Source: Bacteroidaceae bacterium (GTDB taxonomy: Bacteria; Bacteroidota; Bacteroidia; Bacteroidales; Bacteroidaceae). From it: a stretch of 64,000 nucleotides of DNA. Of the stretch, positions 26,248-35,573 are shown piece after piece. Position 1 is the stretch's first letter. Each line of letters opens with the position of its first letter. The notes under the pieces are model-generated. The model made no database searches. It was not told the DNA's origin and saw nothing but the letters and a program-made list of their open reading frames with translations. The stretch lies in assembly GCA_017522785.1 (NCBI GenBank), contig JAFWYF010000015.1:124001-188000 (forward strand), in the 5' to 3' direction. Position numbers and translations under genes: made by a program.

Positions 26248-26583
26248 ATGGATTACAAGAAAACAAACGCTCCTACAACTACTGTAACACGTAACATGGC
26301 CGATTTTGTTAATGAAACAGGTAACGTATATGAGTCGGTGGCAATTATCGGAAAACGTTCCAACCAGATAGCAACTGAGATGAAAGAAGAGTTGTTGAGA
26401 AAACTCAATGAGTTTTCTTCTACAACAGATAACCTCGAGGAGCAATTCGAGAATCATGAGCAAATAGAGATTTCTCGCTACTACGAGAGACTCCCTAAAC
26501 CTACACTCATTGCGGCACAGGAATTCCTAGAGGATAAGGTCTACTTCCGCGATCCTGCAAAGGAAAAAGACGATGAGGAGTAA
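26248..26583 (+). CDS. rpoZ: RNA polymerase omega subunit (Bacteroidota type)
   Basis: A 111-residue protein of the Rpb6/omega family as found in Bacteroidota, where it is divergent from the proteobacterial form. It starts MDYKKTNAPTTTVTRNMADF, followed by the conserved helix NVYESVAIIGKRSNQI (which matches the omega A-x(2)-R-x-NQ-type core) and an acidic C-terminus. Omega helps fold and bind the beta' subunit. Its position between bamD and the DUF4293 gene supports the call, since this order recurs in Bacteroides relatives. The acidic EKDDEE tail is usual for the group. Confidence 0.85.
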   Translation: MDYKKTNAPTTTVTRNMADFVNETGNVYESVAIIGKRSNQIATEMKEELLRKLNEFSSTTDNLEEQFENHEQIEISRYYERLPKPTLIAAQEFLEDKVYFRDPAKEKDDEE

Positions 26584-26609
26584 ACGCTATCAATAGTAAA
26601 AGCAGATAT

Positions 26610-27089
26610 ATGAAATTTCGTATATATCAATTATATTATATTACCACAGTAGTACTGCTTATAGTAACTATGTGTAGCAGATTGGGATATATATTGTCAT
26701 CGAACAACGATATATATTCTATAAATTGCTTTACACTCACAAAACCCGATTTAACAGTTTCTTACTCTGTTGTAGCATTGGGCGTTGTGCTTATTGTTGC
26801 TACAGTTGTTAATCTGTTTGGCCTGTTGGTTTCACTGTTCAGCAATTTTGAATTACAAAAGAGAACATCTATATTATCGATGCTTTTAATAGCAGGGTTT
26901 TATATATTATATGTATTATATGCTTTTGCAATAATATATTGCGATGAAAATTTGGTAACTTATGGCATGGACGAAGGTACGCTCTTCCCGTTTACAGCAT
27001 TGGTTCTGAATTTCTTAACCTTCTTGGCTGTTCGTAAAACAGAAGCAAACATTTTGGCTAAGGCTACAGGCTTTCGATTAAGAGATTAA
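26610..27089 (+). CDS. DUF4293 membrane protein
   Basis: A 159-residue protein with four hydrophobic segments (about 8-26, 46-73, 83-107, 118-138) of the DUF4293 family, known only from Bacteroidota. The opening RIYQLYYITTVVLLIVTM and the short charged C-terminus are typical. Function unknown. It lies 26 bases after rpoZ and before a strong terminator, so it is probably co-transcribed with bamD and rpoZ. Confidence 0.85.
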   Translation: MKFRIYQLYYITTVVLLIVTMCSRLGYILSSNNDIYSINCFTLTKPDLTVSYSVVALGVVLIVATVVNLFGLLVSLFSNFELQKRTSILSMLLIAGFYILYVLYAFAIIYCDENLVTYGMDEGTLFPFTALVLNFLTFLAVRKTEANILAKATGFRLRD

Positions 27090-27110
27090 CATATAATAAT
27101 ACGAGTTTAT

Positions 27111-27139
27111 AAGGGTGATGCAATGCATCACCCTTTTTG
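27111..27139 (+). terminator. Terminator after the bamD-rpoZ-DUF4293 set
   Basis: 11-pair perfect stem (27111-27121/27125-27135) followed by TTTTTG-type tail. Confidence 0.88.
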
Positions 27140-27205
27140 TGTAAATTTTGTTAAGTTGCAACAATATACATCTGTAACTTGTTTTATTTGAAAAATGTTA
27201 CAGAT

Positions 27206-28198
27206 ATGAATATGCTTAAAATTACAGAATTTGCCGACCCTGTATGCACATGGTGCTGGGGTAGTTCTCCCATTGTTCGTGCCTTGGAATATCGTTTTAA
27301 AGGCGAAATAGAAATTAACTATGTCATGACAGGCATGGTAGAGGATATACGTACATTTAACAATAGACGTCTTGGTATTGGTGGCGACATAGAAATGTCT
27401 AACAGAAACATGATGAAAGCGTGGGTGGATGCTTCTGCAATTCATGGTATGCCGGTTCAAGAGCATGGGTTTCATCTTTTTAGTAAGGACAGATTATCGA
27501 CAATTCCTCAAAACCTTGCGTATATTGCTGCTAAAGTTTGTTCTGCAAGGGGAAAAGAGGGTGAAAAAGACCTTCGTAAGGCAAAACATTTCTTTCGACG
27601 CATACAGGAAGCAACGGCTGTTGAGGCGATGCATACAAACGACGTAAAGGTGTTGGCCGACTTGTCTGCTGTTGAAGGGTTTGAACCAAATCATTTTCTC
27701 GATGTGATGAATAGCGATGATGTGCATCGTGCTTTCGAAGCCGATAAGGCTCTTTGTAAACGATATGGTGTACAATCTACTCCAACATATCTGCTGGAGT
27801 ATAAGGGCGAAGAGTTGTTGCTGCATGGATTTACCACTTATGAAACATTGGAGCAAAAAATCAATCAACTTACCTATGGAAAAATAGTTCCACAAGAAAA
27901 AGATGAAAGAGGAAATGAGTATCTAAAACCGACAAAAGATAATGTAAGGGCTTTTATTGTCCGATATAAATCGGTATATCCTGTGGAAATAGCAACTGCA
28001 TTCTGTTTTGAGCGTATCAGTGGAAAATCGGCTTTGAATATTGAATCTTATAAGCATCTTCCCGACATAATAGATGAACTATTGCATGCCAATGAGATAG
28101 AAATGACACCACAAGGTAACGGATTTAAGATTATTGCAGTGAATGATACCATCACTCAAACTCAAAAACGTGAACGGGAATATGCCGGAACGTTCTAG
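27206..28198 (+). CDS. DsbA-family thioredoxin-like protein
   Basis: A cytoplasmic protein of about 330 residues of the DsbA/FrnE superfamily. The redox site is CTWC in EFADPVCTWCWGSSP near the N-terminus, and the cis-Pro loop is seen in GVQSTPTYLLEYKGEE. Helical insertion lies between them. A C-terminal extension of about 110 residues (from QLTYGKIVPQ) looks like a small winged-helix-type domain. It has no signal peptide, so it is unlikely to be a periplasmic oxidase. I chose the ATG at 27206 (27212 is also possible) over the TTG at 27179. Substrate unknown; similar proteins act in thiol stress. Confidence 0.75.
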   Translation: MNMLKITEFADPVCTWCWGSSPIVRALEYRFKGEIEINYVMTGMVEDIRTFNNRRLGIGGDIEMSNRNMMKAWVDASAIHGMPVQEHGFHLFSKDRLSTIPQNLAYIAAKVCSARGKEGEKDLRKAKHFFRRIQEATAVEAMHTNDVKVLADLSAVEGFEPNHFLDVMNSDDVHRAFEADKALCKRYGVQSTPTYLLEYKGEELLLHGFTTYETLEQKINQLTYGKIVPQEKDERGNEYLKPTKDNVRAFIVRYKSVYPVEIATAFCFERISGKSALNIESYKHLPDIIDELLHANEIEMTPQGNGFKIIAVNDTITQTQKREREYAGTF

Positions 28199-28229
28199 TT
28201 GTAATAACTATCAGACTTTATAATTTTTT

Positions 28230-28270
28230 AAAACCGATGTGTGAAATTTCTATTTGCACATCGGTTTTCT
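28230..28270 (+). terminator. Terminator after the DsbA-like gene
   Basis: 12-pair stem (28230-28241/28257-28268) with 15-base loop and T-rich tail. Confidence 0.82.
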
Positions 28271-28321
28271 TTAATCTTTTTTGTACCTTAGCAAGGTTTT
28301 AGAAATAATTAAAATAATAAT

Positions 28322-28777
28322 ATGTTGAATGTAGGAGATAAATTACCCGAGTTATTGGGCTTGGACGAGAATGGAAACGAGGTGAAAACAAGCAATTACG
28401 CCGGTAGAAAACTAATATTATATTTCTATCCCAAAGATAGCACTCCCGGTTGTACGGCTGAAGCATGCTCACTGCGCGATGGAATGGATTCATTGGTGAA
28501 ATCGGGTTTCGCTGTAGTTGGTGTAAGTGCCGATAGTGTAGCTTCTCATAAACGTTTCATAGAGAAACAGCAATTGAATTTCCCTCTTATAGCCGATGTC
28601 GATAAATCGCTTATTCAGGCTGTGGGAGCATGGGGAGAAAAGAAAATGGCCGGTCGAGCATATATGGGAATTATACGTACCACATTTATAATAGATGAAA
28701 ATGGGGTGGTTGAGCATATTATCAGAAAGGTTGACACAAAGAATGCGGCTAATCAAATTCTCGAAATATTTAAATAA
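28322..28777 (+). CDS. bcp: Thioredoxin-dependent thiol peroxidase
   Basis: A 151-residue peroxiredoxin of the Bcp/PrxQ type that reduces H2O2 and organic peroxides using thioredoxin. The peroxidatic Cys and the resolving Cys five residues later stand in GCTAEACSLRDG. YFYPKDSTPG precedes them, and the conserved Arg is in MGIIRTTFIID. Length and motifs are normal for the family. It follows the terminator of the DsbA-like gene and has a weak -7 match (TACCTTAG, 28284-28291). The mscS gene starts 26 bases downstream and may be co-transcribed. Confidence 0.93.
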   Translation: MLNVGDKLPELLGLDENGNEVKTSNYAGRKLILYFYPKDSTPGCTAEACSLRDGMDSLVKSGFAVVGVSADSVASHKRFIEKQQLNFPLIADVDKSLIQAVGAWGEKKMAGRAYMGIIRTTFIIDENGVVEHIIRKVDTKNAANQILEIFK

Positions 28778-28803
28778 TATAAATATATAATAGACTTATT
28801 ACT

Positions 28804-29727
28804 ATGATTTTGGATTTCTTATTTCTTCAAGGAACGGCAGCGTTGGACGTTGCTTCCGATTCTTTAGTTGCGACATCGCATACTATAGATGGTGCTATAA
28901 GTGCATTGTCGGGTATGACTATAGCTGAAGTGGTTGAGGTTTTAATTCAATACGCCATTGCATTTGGAGCAAAAATAATTAAAGTTCTTTTAGTGTGGTT
29001 CATTGGTCGTTGGGTTACAAAACGTCTTATATCATTTGTTAAAATGTTGATGGAGCGAAGAAAAACCAACCCGTCGGTTCAATCCTTCCTATCGAGTCTC
29101 TTGGATGTTGTGATGCTGATTATTCTTATTGTAATGATAATAAGCATATTCGGTATTGATACCTCTTCGTTTATTGCTCTGTTTGCATCGGCTGGTGTTG
29201 CTGTTGGTATGGCTCTTAGTGGAACGTTGCAAAATTTTGCAGGTGGAGTTATTATACTATTGTTCCGTCCATACAAAGTAGGAGATTATATCGAAGCACA
29301 AGGACAGTCGGGTACAGTAAAAGAGATTCAGATATTCAATACTGTTTTGCAAACTCCCGATAACAAAATTATTCTTGTTCCTAATGGTCCAATTTCGACC
29401 GGAATTGTAAATAACTATTCGCGTGAGCAGTTGCGTCGAGTAGATTTCACATTCTCAATAAGATATGGCGACGATTATAACAAGGCAAAAACTGTATTGG
29501 AAAAATTAATAGCAGCCGACTCGCGTATACTGAAAGATCCGGCTCCATTTATTGCATTAGGTTGTTTGAATTCAAGTTCAATTGATGTAACAGTACGCGT
29601 GTGGGTAAATCAAGCCGATTATTGGTCTGTATTTTTTGAAATGAACAAGACTGTTTATGAGGAATTCCCAAAGAATGGTTTGAATTTCCCATATCAGACT
29701 TTAATAGTGAATGTTACAAAGGATTGA
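28804..29727 (+). CDS. mscS: Small-conductance mechanosensitive channel
   Basis: A 307-residue MscS-family inner-membrane channel that releases solutes on osmotic downshift. Three N-terminal helices are visible, about 42-63, 95-120 and the pore-lining segment TSSFIALFASAGVAVGMALSGTLQNFAGGVIIL, the signature TM3 with its Gly/Ala pattern. The cytosolic beta domain (FRPYKVGDYIEAQGQSGTVKEIQIFNT) and the C-terminal alpha/beta vestibule follow. It lies 26 bases after bcp, and a terminator follows. Confidence 0.93.
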   Translation: MILDFLFLQGTAALDVASDSLVATSHTIDGAISALSGMTIAEVVEVLIQYAIAFGAKIIKVLLVWFIGRWVTKRLISFVKMLMERRKTNPSVQSFLSSLLDVVMLIILIVMIISIFGIDTSSFIALFASAGVAVGMALSGTLQNFAGGVIILLFRPYKVGDYIEAQGQSGTVKEIQIFNTVLQTPDNKIILVPNGPISTGIVNNYSREQLRRVDFTFSIRYGDDYNKAKTVLEKLIAADSRILKDPAPFIALGCLNSSSIDVTVRVWVNQADYWSVFFEMNKTVYEEFPKNGLNFPYQTLIVNVTKD

Positions 29728-29741
29728 TAATAACATATTAT

Positions 29742-29772
29742 AAAACAGTGTTGCTGGCAACACTGTTTTTTT
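29742..29772 (+). terminator. Terminator after mscS
   Basis: AAAACAGTGTTGC (29742-29754) pairs with its complement (29757-29769) and is followed by a T-run. Confidence 0.85.
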
Positions 29773-29926
29773 ATTTTAATAATTACCTAAACGGTTATAC
29801 TGTGTAGGCCGAATTATTCTATACGATTTACCTTCTTCGTAATATTTGCGGTGAACACAAATATTTACTGCGAGTATGGTAGATATATTTGTTCGATAAA
29901 TATAGTTAATAACTGCTTTTTTTTTG

Positions 29927-29934
29927 TAATTTTG
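29927..29934 (+). promoter_or_regulatory. -7 element for the SulP gene
   Basis: TAATTTTG after a T-run; no clear TTG at the expected -33 distance. Confidence 0.4.
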
Positions 29935-29997
29935 CAAACCAAAATAAAACAGAGTGTTGCATGTATCGACATGTAATAGAGTAATTTATAATTTGAT

Positions 29998-31698
29998 ATG
30001 AAAGCGAAGAAAATTATTGATTTTCGTCCTAAGTTCTTCGAAACAATGAAGAACTATTCACGCGAGAAATTTAGTGCCGATGTTATGGCCGGTATAATTG
30101 TCGGTGTTGTGGCAATTCCTTTGGCAATAGCATTTGGTATAGCAAGTGGAGTGGGTCCGACAGAAGGCTTGGTTACAGCAATCATTGCCGGTATGTTAAT
30201 CTCGGTATTTGGTGGCTCCAAAGTGCAGATAGGTGGTCCTACCGGTGCATTCATCATAATCATTTATGGTGTGGTGCAACAGTATGGACTTGGAGGTCTT
30301 GCTATTGCAACTATTATGGCCGGTATAATACTTGTGGTTATGGGATTATGCCACATGGGAAGTATAATAAAGTACATGCCATATCCTATAATAATTGGTT
30401 TCACAGGCGGTATAGCCATAACAATCTTCTCTACGCAAATAAACGATTTGTTGGGATTGGGCATAAGTAATGTACCCGCCAACTTCATTGACAAGTGGAT
30501 ATGCTATTTTGGAAATATTTCCGGTATCGATTGGTGGAGTACAGCTATGGGCTTGCTTAGTATTGCCCTCATTGCTGTTACTCCTAAATTCTCAAAGAAA
30601 GTTCCCGGTTCATTGTTGGCAATTATTGTTATGACAATTGTGGCATGGTTGCTTCGTGAGTATGCCGGTGTAACATCTATAAAAACTATTGGCGATTTAT
30701 ATGAATTACCTTCGGGATTACCGGAGTTTCGTCTGCCGGTGATAGACCTCTCCGAAGGTAGCCTTTTTGCTACTATTCAGGAACTTGCACCGGTGGCATT
30801 TACAATTGCAATGTTGGGTGCAATAGAGTCGCTATTGTCGGCTATGGTTGCCGATGGAGTCATTGGCGATAGTCATAACTCAAATACAGAGCTCATAGGT
30901 CAGGGTATAGCAAATATTGTTGTACCTTTCTTCGGAGGTATTCCTGCAACTGGTGCAATAGCACGTACCATGGCAAATATAAACAATGGAGGAAAAACTC
31001 CCGTAGCCGGTATTGTACATACATTTGTACTGTTGTTGGTATTACTGCTGTTGGGTGGCATTGTAGGACAAATACCAATGCCATGTCTTGCCGGTGTACT
31101 CGTTATGGTTGCATACAATATGAGTGGTTGGAGAACAATTCTGTCTATGTATCGTAGTTCAATGTCGGGCACAGGTGTGCTGTTTGTAACATTGTTGTTA
31201 ACAGTCTTCTTCGACCTTACATTAGCTATAGAGGTTGGTTTGGTAATGGCAATTGTCATTGTTCTAAAACGTCTTTCCGAGAGTGCTAATATACAGGTTG
31301 TACGCGACCGTATGGATGTGCATCACGATGGTGAGCACGATGAAACACTAGACATTCCTAGCGGTACCGAGGTATATGAAATTGAAGGACCGTTCTTCTT
31401 TGGCGTTGCAAATAAATTCGATGAATTAACTCGTGATAGCGATTCAATGCCAATACGTGTGGTTCGCATGAGAAAAGTCTCTTTTATAGACTCAACAGGT
31501 TTGCATGACCTCGAGATTTTTATAAAATCTTCGCTTAAAGAGGGAAGAGCTGTAATACTTTCCGGTGTACACGAAAATGTAGAGAAATCTCTTAGAAAAG
31601 CCGGTATAGTAAAACTTGTTGGAAAAAATAATGTTTGCAGTGATATCTATTTGGCTCTTGAACGAGCACAACAAATATCTAAGGAAATAGGATTATAA
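29998..31698 (+). CDS. SulP family anion transporter with STAS domain
   Basis: A 566-residue inner-membrane transporter of the SLC26/SulP family. The opening SADVMAGIIVGVVAIPLAIAFGIASGVGP and the QIGGPTGAF motif are family signatures. About 12-14 membrane segments are followed by a cytosolic STAS domain (about 455-555: VYEIEGPFFFGVANKFDEL, with VRMRKVSFIDSTGLHDLEIF). Substrates in the family include sulfate, bicarbonate and other anions; this one cannot be assigned. A TAATTTTG element (29927-29934) lies 63 bases upstream, and a terminator shared with the convergent HAD gene follows. Confidence 0.92.
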   Translation: MKAKKIIDFRPKFFETMKNYSREKFSADVMAGIIVGVVAIPLAIAFGIASGVGPTEGLVTAIIAGMLISVFGGSKVQIGGPTGAFIIIIYGVVQQYGLGGLAIATIMAGIILVVMGLCHMGSIIKYMPYPIIIGFTGGIAITIFSTQINDLLGLGISNVPANFIDKWICYFGNISGIDWWSTAMGLLSIALIAVTPKFSKKVPGSLLAIIVMTIVAWLLREYAGVTSIKTIGDLYELPSGLPEFRLPVIDLSEGSLFATIQELAPVAFTIAMLGAIESLLSAMVADGVIGDSHNSNTELIGQGIANIVVPFFGGIPATGAIARTMANINNGGKTPVAGIVHTFVLLLVLLLLGGIVGQIPMPCLAGVLVMVAYNMSGWRTILSMYRSSMSGTGVLFVTLLLTVFFDLTLAIEVGLVMAIVIVLKRLSESANIQVVRDRMDVHHDGEHDETLDIPSGTEVYEIEGPFFFGVANKFDELTRDSDSMPIRVVRMRKVSFIDSTGLHDLEIFIKSSLKEGRAVILSGVHENVEKSLRKAGIVKLVGKNNVCSDIYLALERAQQISKEIGL

Positions 31699-31702
31699 AC
31701 CC

Positions 31703-31738
31703 AAAAGAAATGAGCACTTTTCGGTGCTCATTTCTTTT
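31703..31738. terminator. Shared terminator between convergent sulP and HAD genes
   Basis: 15-pair perfect stem (31703-31717/31724-31738), loop of 6, A-run on one side and T-run on the other. Confidence 0.88.
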
Positions 31739-32368
31739 TTATATATTGTGTGAAGTAAGATAGTCGCTTAACTTTTTGCGCCAGTCTTCGCCATTTTTAA
31801 CCTGCAAAACATTTATTCCCACCCTGCTTGCCGCTTCGAGGTTTCTGCTACTATCATCGATGAATAAAACCTCTTCAGCTTTCATGCCACCTTCTAACAG
31901 CATTTTGCGATATATCTCTTCGCCCGGCTTTGAGCAGTTCATCTTGTAACTTAGGTATAAATTGTCGAAGTAATCATCCAACGATTTTTCTTCATCGGTA
32001 AAATCCTTGCTACGTGCCCAGCTTTGCAAAAATGGATTTGTATTGCTTAGCACCGATAGACGGTGTTGTGGACGTAGTTGTTGTATGAAATCCAAACACT
32101 CTGTTTGCACTCTAACAATGAAACCCAACCAAGCATTTTTCGCTTCTTCGTATGTGATTTTGCGGTTACATAGTTCAGACAAGTCTTCTATGAACTTTTC
32201 GGCTGTAATATCTCCATTTTCCAGTGAGTAGAATGTTCCTATCTGCTGATAACTATTCAAATACTCTTCGGCATTTGTTAGACCTAATGCTTTAAAACAA
32301 TTAATTGCTTGTGGGGTGTCTATTTCAATTAGAACACCACCAAAATCAAATACTATATCCTTAATCAT
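31739..32368 (-). CDS. HAD-family phosphatase (YihX-like)
   Basis: A cytoplasmic 209-residue HAD-superfamily hydrolase. Motif I is DIVFDFGGVLIEID, with Asp preceding FGGV as in the YihX/epoxide-hydrolase-N-like branch. Motif II Ser/Thr is in RLSVLSNTNPF, the motif III Lys in CSKPGEEIYRKML, and motif IV DD in VLFIDDSSRNLEAA. Family members dephosphorylate sugar phosphates such as glucose-1-phosphate; substrate not determinable here. I chose the ATG at 32368 because the longer start at 32407 overlaps the -7 element TATCTTCG (minus strand, 32397-32404). It converges on sulP. Confidence 0.87.
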   Translation of the reverse strand: MIKDIVFDFGGVLIEIDTPQAINCFKALGLTNAEEYLNSYQQIGTFYSLENGDITAEKFIEDLSELCNRKITYEEAKNAWLGFIVRVQTECLDFIQQLRPQHRLSVLSNTNPFLQSWARSKDFTDEEKSLDDYFDNLYLSYKMNCSKPGEEIYRKMLLEGGMKAEEVLFIDDSSRNLEAASRVGINVLQVKNGEDWRKKLSDYLTSHNI

Positions 32369-32464
32369 ATATGTCGCAATATGTTTTTTTCTGTCGCGAA
32401 GATACAATTTTTTATCTTGTAATGCTCCTAAATCCTTCTGCTTGTCATAATTTTAATGTTTTTA

Positions 32465-32495
32465 TTGATTAAAAGTGCTAAAACATTTATCTTCG
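32465..32495 (+). promoter_or_regulatory. Promoter of the 5'-nucleotidase gene
   Basis: TTG (32465-32467), 20 bases, TATCTTCG (32488-32495), one base off the -7 consensus; leader about 13-15 bases. Confidence 0.55.
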
Positions 32496-32514
32496 CAACA
32501 GAAAATAATAATTT

Positions 32515-33465
32515 ATGGAGGATTTAACAGGACGTTTGGTTATAGGTGTCTCATCGCGTGCTCTTTTCGATTTGGAAAAAGAGAATGAAATTTTTGAGCG
32601 TGATGGCATAAAGAAATATAGAAAATATCAAGAAGAACATGAAAATGAACCTTTGGAAAAAGGAACCGCGTTCTATCTTGTGAAAAGTTTGCTGGAACTG
32701 AATAAACAGGCTAATAGACCCATTGTTGAAGTAGTTGTTATGTCGCGTAACAGCCCCGAAACAGGAATGCGCATGCTAAAATCTCTCGACCAATATGGGC
32801 TCGATATAACTCGTGTCGCCTTGTCGGGTGGGGAGTCGCTATCGAAATATCTAAAAGCTTTTTCAATAGATTTGTTTTTGTCCAAAGACGAAGGAGATGT
32901 ACAACGTGTCATCGATTCGGGTATATGTGCGGCTGCACTCATATATGCTCCTCCAACAGAATTTGACCCAGAAGATAGCAGAGTGAAAATCGCATTCGAT
33001 GCCGATGCTGTAATCTTCTCCGACGAATCGGAGTGTCGCTATAAAGAAGAGGGTATAGATGCATTCTATAAATATGAAAAAGAGCATGCCGATGAACCTC
33101 TAAAAGAGGGTCCCTTTGCCAATCTTTTAAAGAAACTGTCGCAAATTCAGGAGTCGTTGCCAACATCAATAGAGCTCTCTCCTTTGCGTTTGGCAATAGT
33201 AACATCGCGTAGCTTGCCTTCGCATTTTCGTGTCATAAAGACTTTGCGCAAATGGGGTGTATATGTCGATGAGGCATATTTCCTAGGTGGGCTGCGTAAA
33301 GACGAAGTGTTAAAGGCCTTTGGAGCACACATATTCTTTGATGACCAAGATACCCATCTTTCTTCATCGAGCAGGTATGTGCCGTCGGGCAAAGTGCCAT
33401 ATCACTCAAATTCTCAAATTAATGAGGTGATAAATACTAAAAAGCAGAAGAGCGAGGTTGAATAG
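32515..33465 (+). CDS. Cytosolic 5'-nucleotidase (cN-I type)
   Basis: A 316-residue enzyme of the 5'-nucleotidase family (PF06189, cN-I-like), which removes phosphate from nucleoside monophosphates. Recognisable segments are LVIGVSSRALFDLEKEN at the start, VVVMSRNSPETGMRML (substrate-specificity region), VALSGGESLSKYLKAF, IAFDADAVIFSDESE (metal-binding DAD-type acidic site) and GAHIFFDDQDTHL near the end. It heads a three-gene rightward set with a DUF456 gene 14 bases on and tspO further downstream. This would keep purine or pyrimidine pools in balance. Confidence 0.88.
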   Translation: MEDLTGRLVIGVSSRALFDLEKENEIFERDGIKKYRKYQEEHENEPLEKGTAFYLVKSLLELNKQANRPIVEVVVMSRNSPETGMRMLKSLDQYGLDITRVALSGGESLSKYLKAFSIDLFLSKDEGDVQRVIDSGICAAALIYAPPTEFDPEDSRVKIAFDADAVIFSDESECRYKEEGIDAFYKYEKEHADEPLKEGPFANLLKKLSQIQESLPTSIELSPLRLAIVTSRSLPSHFRVIKTLRKWGVYVDEAYFLGGLRKDEVLKAFGAHIFFDDQDTHLSSSSRYVPSGKVPYHSNSQINEVINTKKQKSEVE

Positions 33466-33479
33466 CAGTAATTGATATT

Positions 33480-33971
33480 GTGGAGACTGAGATTATACTA
33501 ATAATATTGTCGCTGATATGTGCTATGGTAGGGTGGTTTGGGGCTATTCTTCCTGCACTTCCGGGCCCACCAATTTCTTATGTGGGTTTGCTTCTACTAT
33601 TCTTTTGCAAAGGAGTGGATGTCGGGGTAGTGGAACTTATTGTAGCCGGTGTGTTTGTTGCTACTGTAACGTTGCTCGATTATATTATGCCAATGTGGCT
33701 GGCTAAAATAACAGGTGGCACCAATAAAGGAATTGTAGGTGCCGGAATAGGAATGTTTGTAGGTCTTTTCTTTATTCCGCTGGGTCTTGTGATAGGCCCA
33801 TTTTTAGGGGCACTCGTTGGCGAACTATTGGCAGGCACTCAATTAAATAAAGCATTGGGCGTTTCATTTATGTCGTTTGTTTCGTTCATGCTCACTACCG
33901 GAATAAAATTTATTTATGTTTCGGTGTTGTTGTATATGATTTTCTCAAAAACAATTCATTTCTTTATATAG
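33480..33971 (+). CDS. DUF456 membrane protein
   Basis: A 163-residue, very hydrophobic inner-membrane protein of the DUF456 family. Gly-rich helices include GWFGAILPALPGPPISYVGL (the family's PGP-type motif) and GIVGAGIGMFVGLFFIPLGLVIGPFLGA. The start is GTG at 33480, giving METEIILI; no better ATG lies upstream. Function unknown. It follows the nucleotidase gene by only 14 bases, so they are probably one transcript. Confidence 0.82.
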   Translation: METEIILIILSLICAMVGWFGAILPALPGPPISYVGLLLLFFCKGVDVGVVELIVAGVFVATVTLLDYIMPMWLAKITGGTNKGIVGAGIGMFVGLFFIPLGLVIGPFLGALVGELLAGTQLNKALGVSFMSFVSFMLTTGIKFIYVSVLLYMIFSKTIHFFI

Positions 33972-34035
33972 CATATTCTGTACTAAAGTACGAAACAAAA
34001 ACCTTTTTGTAGGTGTTTTCAAATTAAACAATTAT

Positions 34036-34500
34036 ATGAAAAGGTCTGTTTCTGTTTTACTATGGGTGCTTGTCTGTTTTGCAATAGGTGCTGTGGCATC
34101 CTATATGCAGAGTGATGCGCTTGTAGAGTGGTATCCATATTTGAATAATTCGTCGCTAACACCGCCGGCTTGGGTGTTTCCTGTGGCGTGGAGTGTACTC
34201 TATCTGCTTATGGGTATATCTGTCGGGTTGTTATGGGGTGTTCGAAGTATATATTCAACAATACTCTATCTGTTGTTTGGGATGCAACTTGTGCTTAATT
34301 TTCTATGGAGCGTATTCTTCTTCTATTTCCGCAGTCCGGTATTGGGTATAATCGACCTTGTTATGCTCGATATATTTGTATTGCTATATTTTGTTGGTGC
34401 TTATGTTGTCAAACGCGCCTCGGCATTACTCGTTATACCATATCTGCTATGGCTTGCCTTTGCTACATATCTCAACCTGTATATTGCTATATATAACTGA
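34036..34500 (+). CDS. tspO: TspO/MBR family protein
   Basis: A 154-residue five-helix membrane protein of the tryptophan-rich sensory/translocator family. Signature stretches are WYPYLNNSSLTPPAWVFPVAWSVLYLLMGISVGL (the Pro/Trp-rich helix 1-2 loop) and NFLWSVFFFYFRSPVLGIIDLV. TspO binds porphyrins and other hydrophobic ligands in bacteria and mammals; its precise role varies. It is the third rightward gene after the nucleotidase and DUF456 genes and converges on the J-domain gene, with only 4 bases between stop codons and no terminator, so the mRNAs probably overlap. Confidence 0.92.
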   Translation: MKRSVSVLLWVLVCFAIGAVASYMQSDALVEWYPYLNNSSLTPPAWVFPVAWSVLYLLMGISVGLLWGVRSIYSTILYLLFGMQLVLNFLWSVFFFYFRSPVLGIIDLVMLDIFVLLYFVGAYVVKRASALLVIPYLLWLAFATYLNLYIAIYN

Positions 34501-34504
34501 TAGA

Positions 34505-35413
34505 CTATTTAGCGTGTTGCATTTCTCGAAGCAGTTCTTCTTGTTTTGTGTTTAACTGCGGTATTTGTAATTTCAATGTAATAATCATATCGCCGTACTC
34601 TTTATCTTTTTTGTATATAGGAAATCCTTTGCCACGTAAACGAAGTTTCTTGTCGGGGTTACTTCCTTTCGCCACTTTTATGCGTACACTCCCTGTCAAT
34701 GTAGGTACAATTACCTCTCCGCCTAGCAGTAGTGTGTAAAGGTCTATTGGAACAGTTGTTTCAAGGTCGTTCCCTTTGCGTGTAAATTGTTTGTCGGTCT
34801 CTATGTGAAATGTAATATACAGGTCGCCACGTGTGCCACCCTGCGGGGCCGGTGCACCGTATCCTTTTAAACGAATTCTTTGCCCATCGGCAATGCCGGC
34901 CGGAATAGTGATTCGTATACTCTCTCCGTTTATGTTCAGTACACGTTTGTGTGTCTCCGATGCTTCATGTAGAGATAGCGATAGCTCTGCTTGCAGGTCT
35001 TCTCCACGCATGGTGCTGTTATTTCTACCACCTCTTGCTGAGAAATTTCCAAATAACTCTTCGAAAAAGTCACTGAAACCACCTCTGTTGTTTGCACTTC
35101 TGCTGAAATCGCCAAAACCACCAAACCCGCCAAAGTCAAATCCGCCACTTTGTTGATATTCCCGACGTTGTGCCTCATATTCATCGGCATGACGCCAATG
35201 TTCACCATACTCATCATATTTTTTTCTTTTCTCGGGGTCGCTAAGTACCTCGTTAGCCTCGTTTATAGCTTGAAAACGCTCTTCAGCTTTAGGGTCCTCT
35301 TTGTTAATGTCGGGATGATACTTTTTCGCCATTTTGCGAAACGCTTTTCTAATCTCTGCTTGTGAAGCTTTTGGGTCTACTCCCAATACTTTGTAATAGT
35401 CGATAAATGCCAT
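34505..35413 (-). CDS. DnaJ-like J-domain co-chaperone (CbpA type)
   Basis: A 302-residue Hsp40. The N-terminal J domain (about 4-70) has the HPD motif in [13 protein letters not shown] Gly/Phe-rich linker (about 90-130: [16 protein letters not shown]) follows, then two C-terminal beta-barrel substrate-binding domains ([43 protein letters not shown]). The zinc-finger domain of true DnaJ is absent, which makes it CbpA-like. It stimulates DnaK ATPase and delivers clients. No other chaperone gene is near. Confidence 0.92.
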   Translation of the reverse strand: MAFIDYYKVLGVDPKASQAEIRKAFRKMAKKYHPDINKEDPKAEERFQAINEANEVLSDPEKRKKYDEYGEHWRHADEYEAQRREYQQSGGFDFGGFGGFGDFSRSANNRGGFSDFFEELFGNFSARGGRNNSTMRGEDLQAELSLSLHEASETHKRVLNINGESIRITIPAGIADGQRIRLKGYGAPAPQGGTRGDLYITFHIETDKQFTRKGNDLETTVPIDLYTLLLGGEVIVPTLTGSVRIKVAKGSNPDKKLRLRGKGFPIYKKDKEYGDMIITLKLQIPQLNTKQEELLREMQHAK

Positions 35414-35510
35414 AATACTATTTTTGTATGTTTATCAAATAAATAACAAGTTGTCCCATTAAGAGGTTGGTGTCGAATGTTTCTCTTTTAGAATTATTAA
35501 ATGCTAAAAG

Positions 35511-35542
35511 TTGTCGTTTTAAGGTAAAAAGATTTATCTTCG
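35511..35542 (+). promoter_or_regulatory. Promoter of the DUF4595-like lipoprotein gene
   Basis: TTG (35511-35513), 21 bases, TATCTTCG (35535-35542). It supports the ATG at 35574, because a start at 35553 would leave almost no leader. Confidence 0.55.
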
Positions 35543-35573
35543 CACCCGTAAATTGAATATTAAGAAAACAATT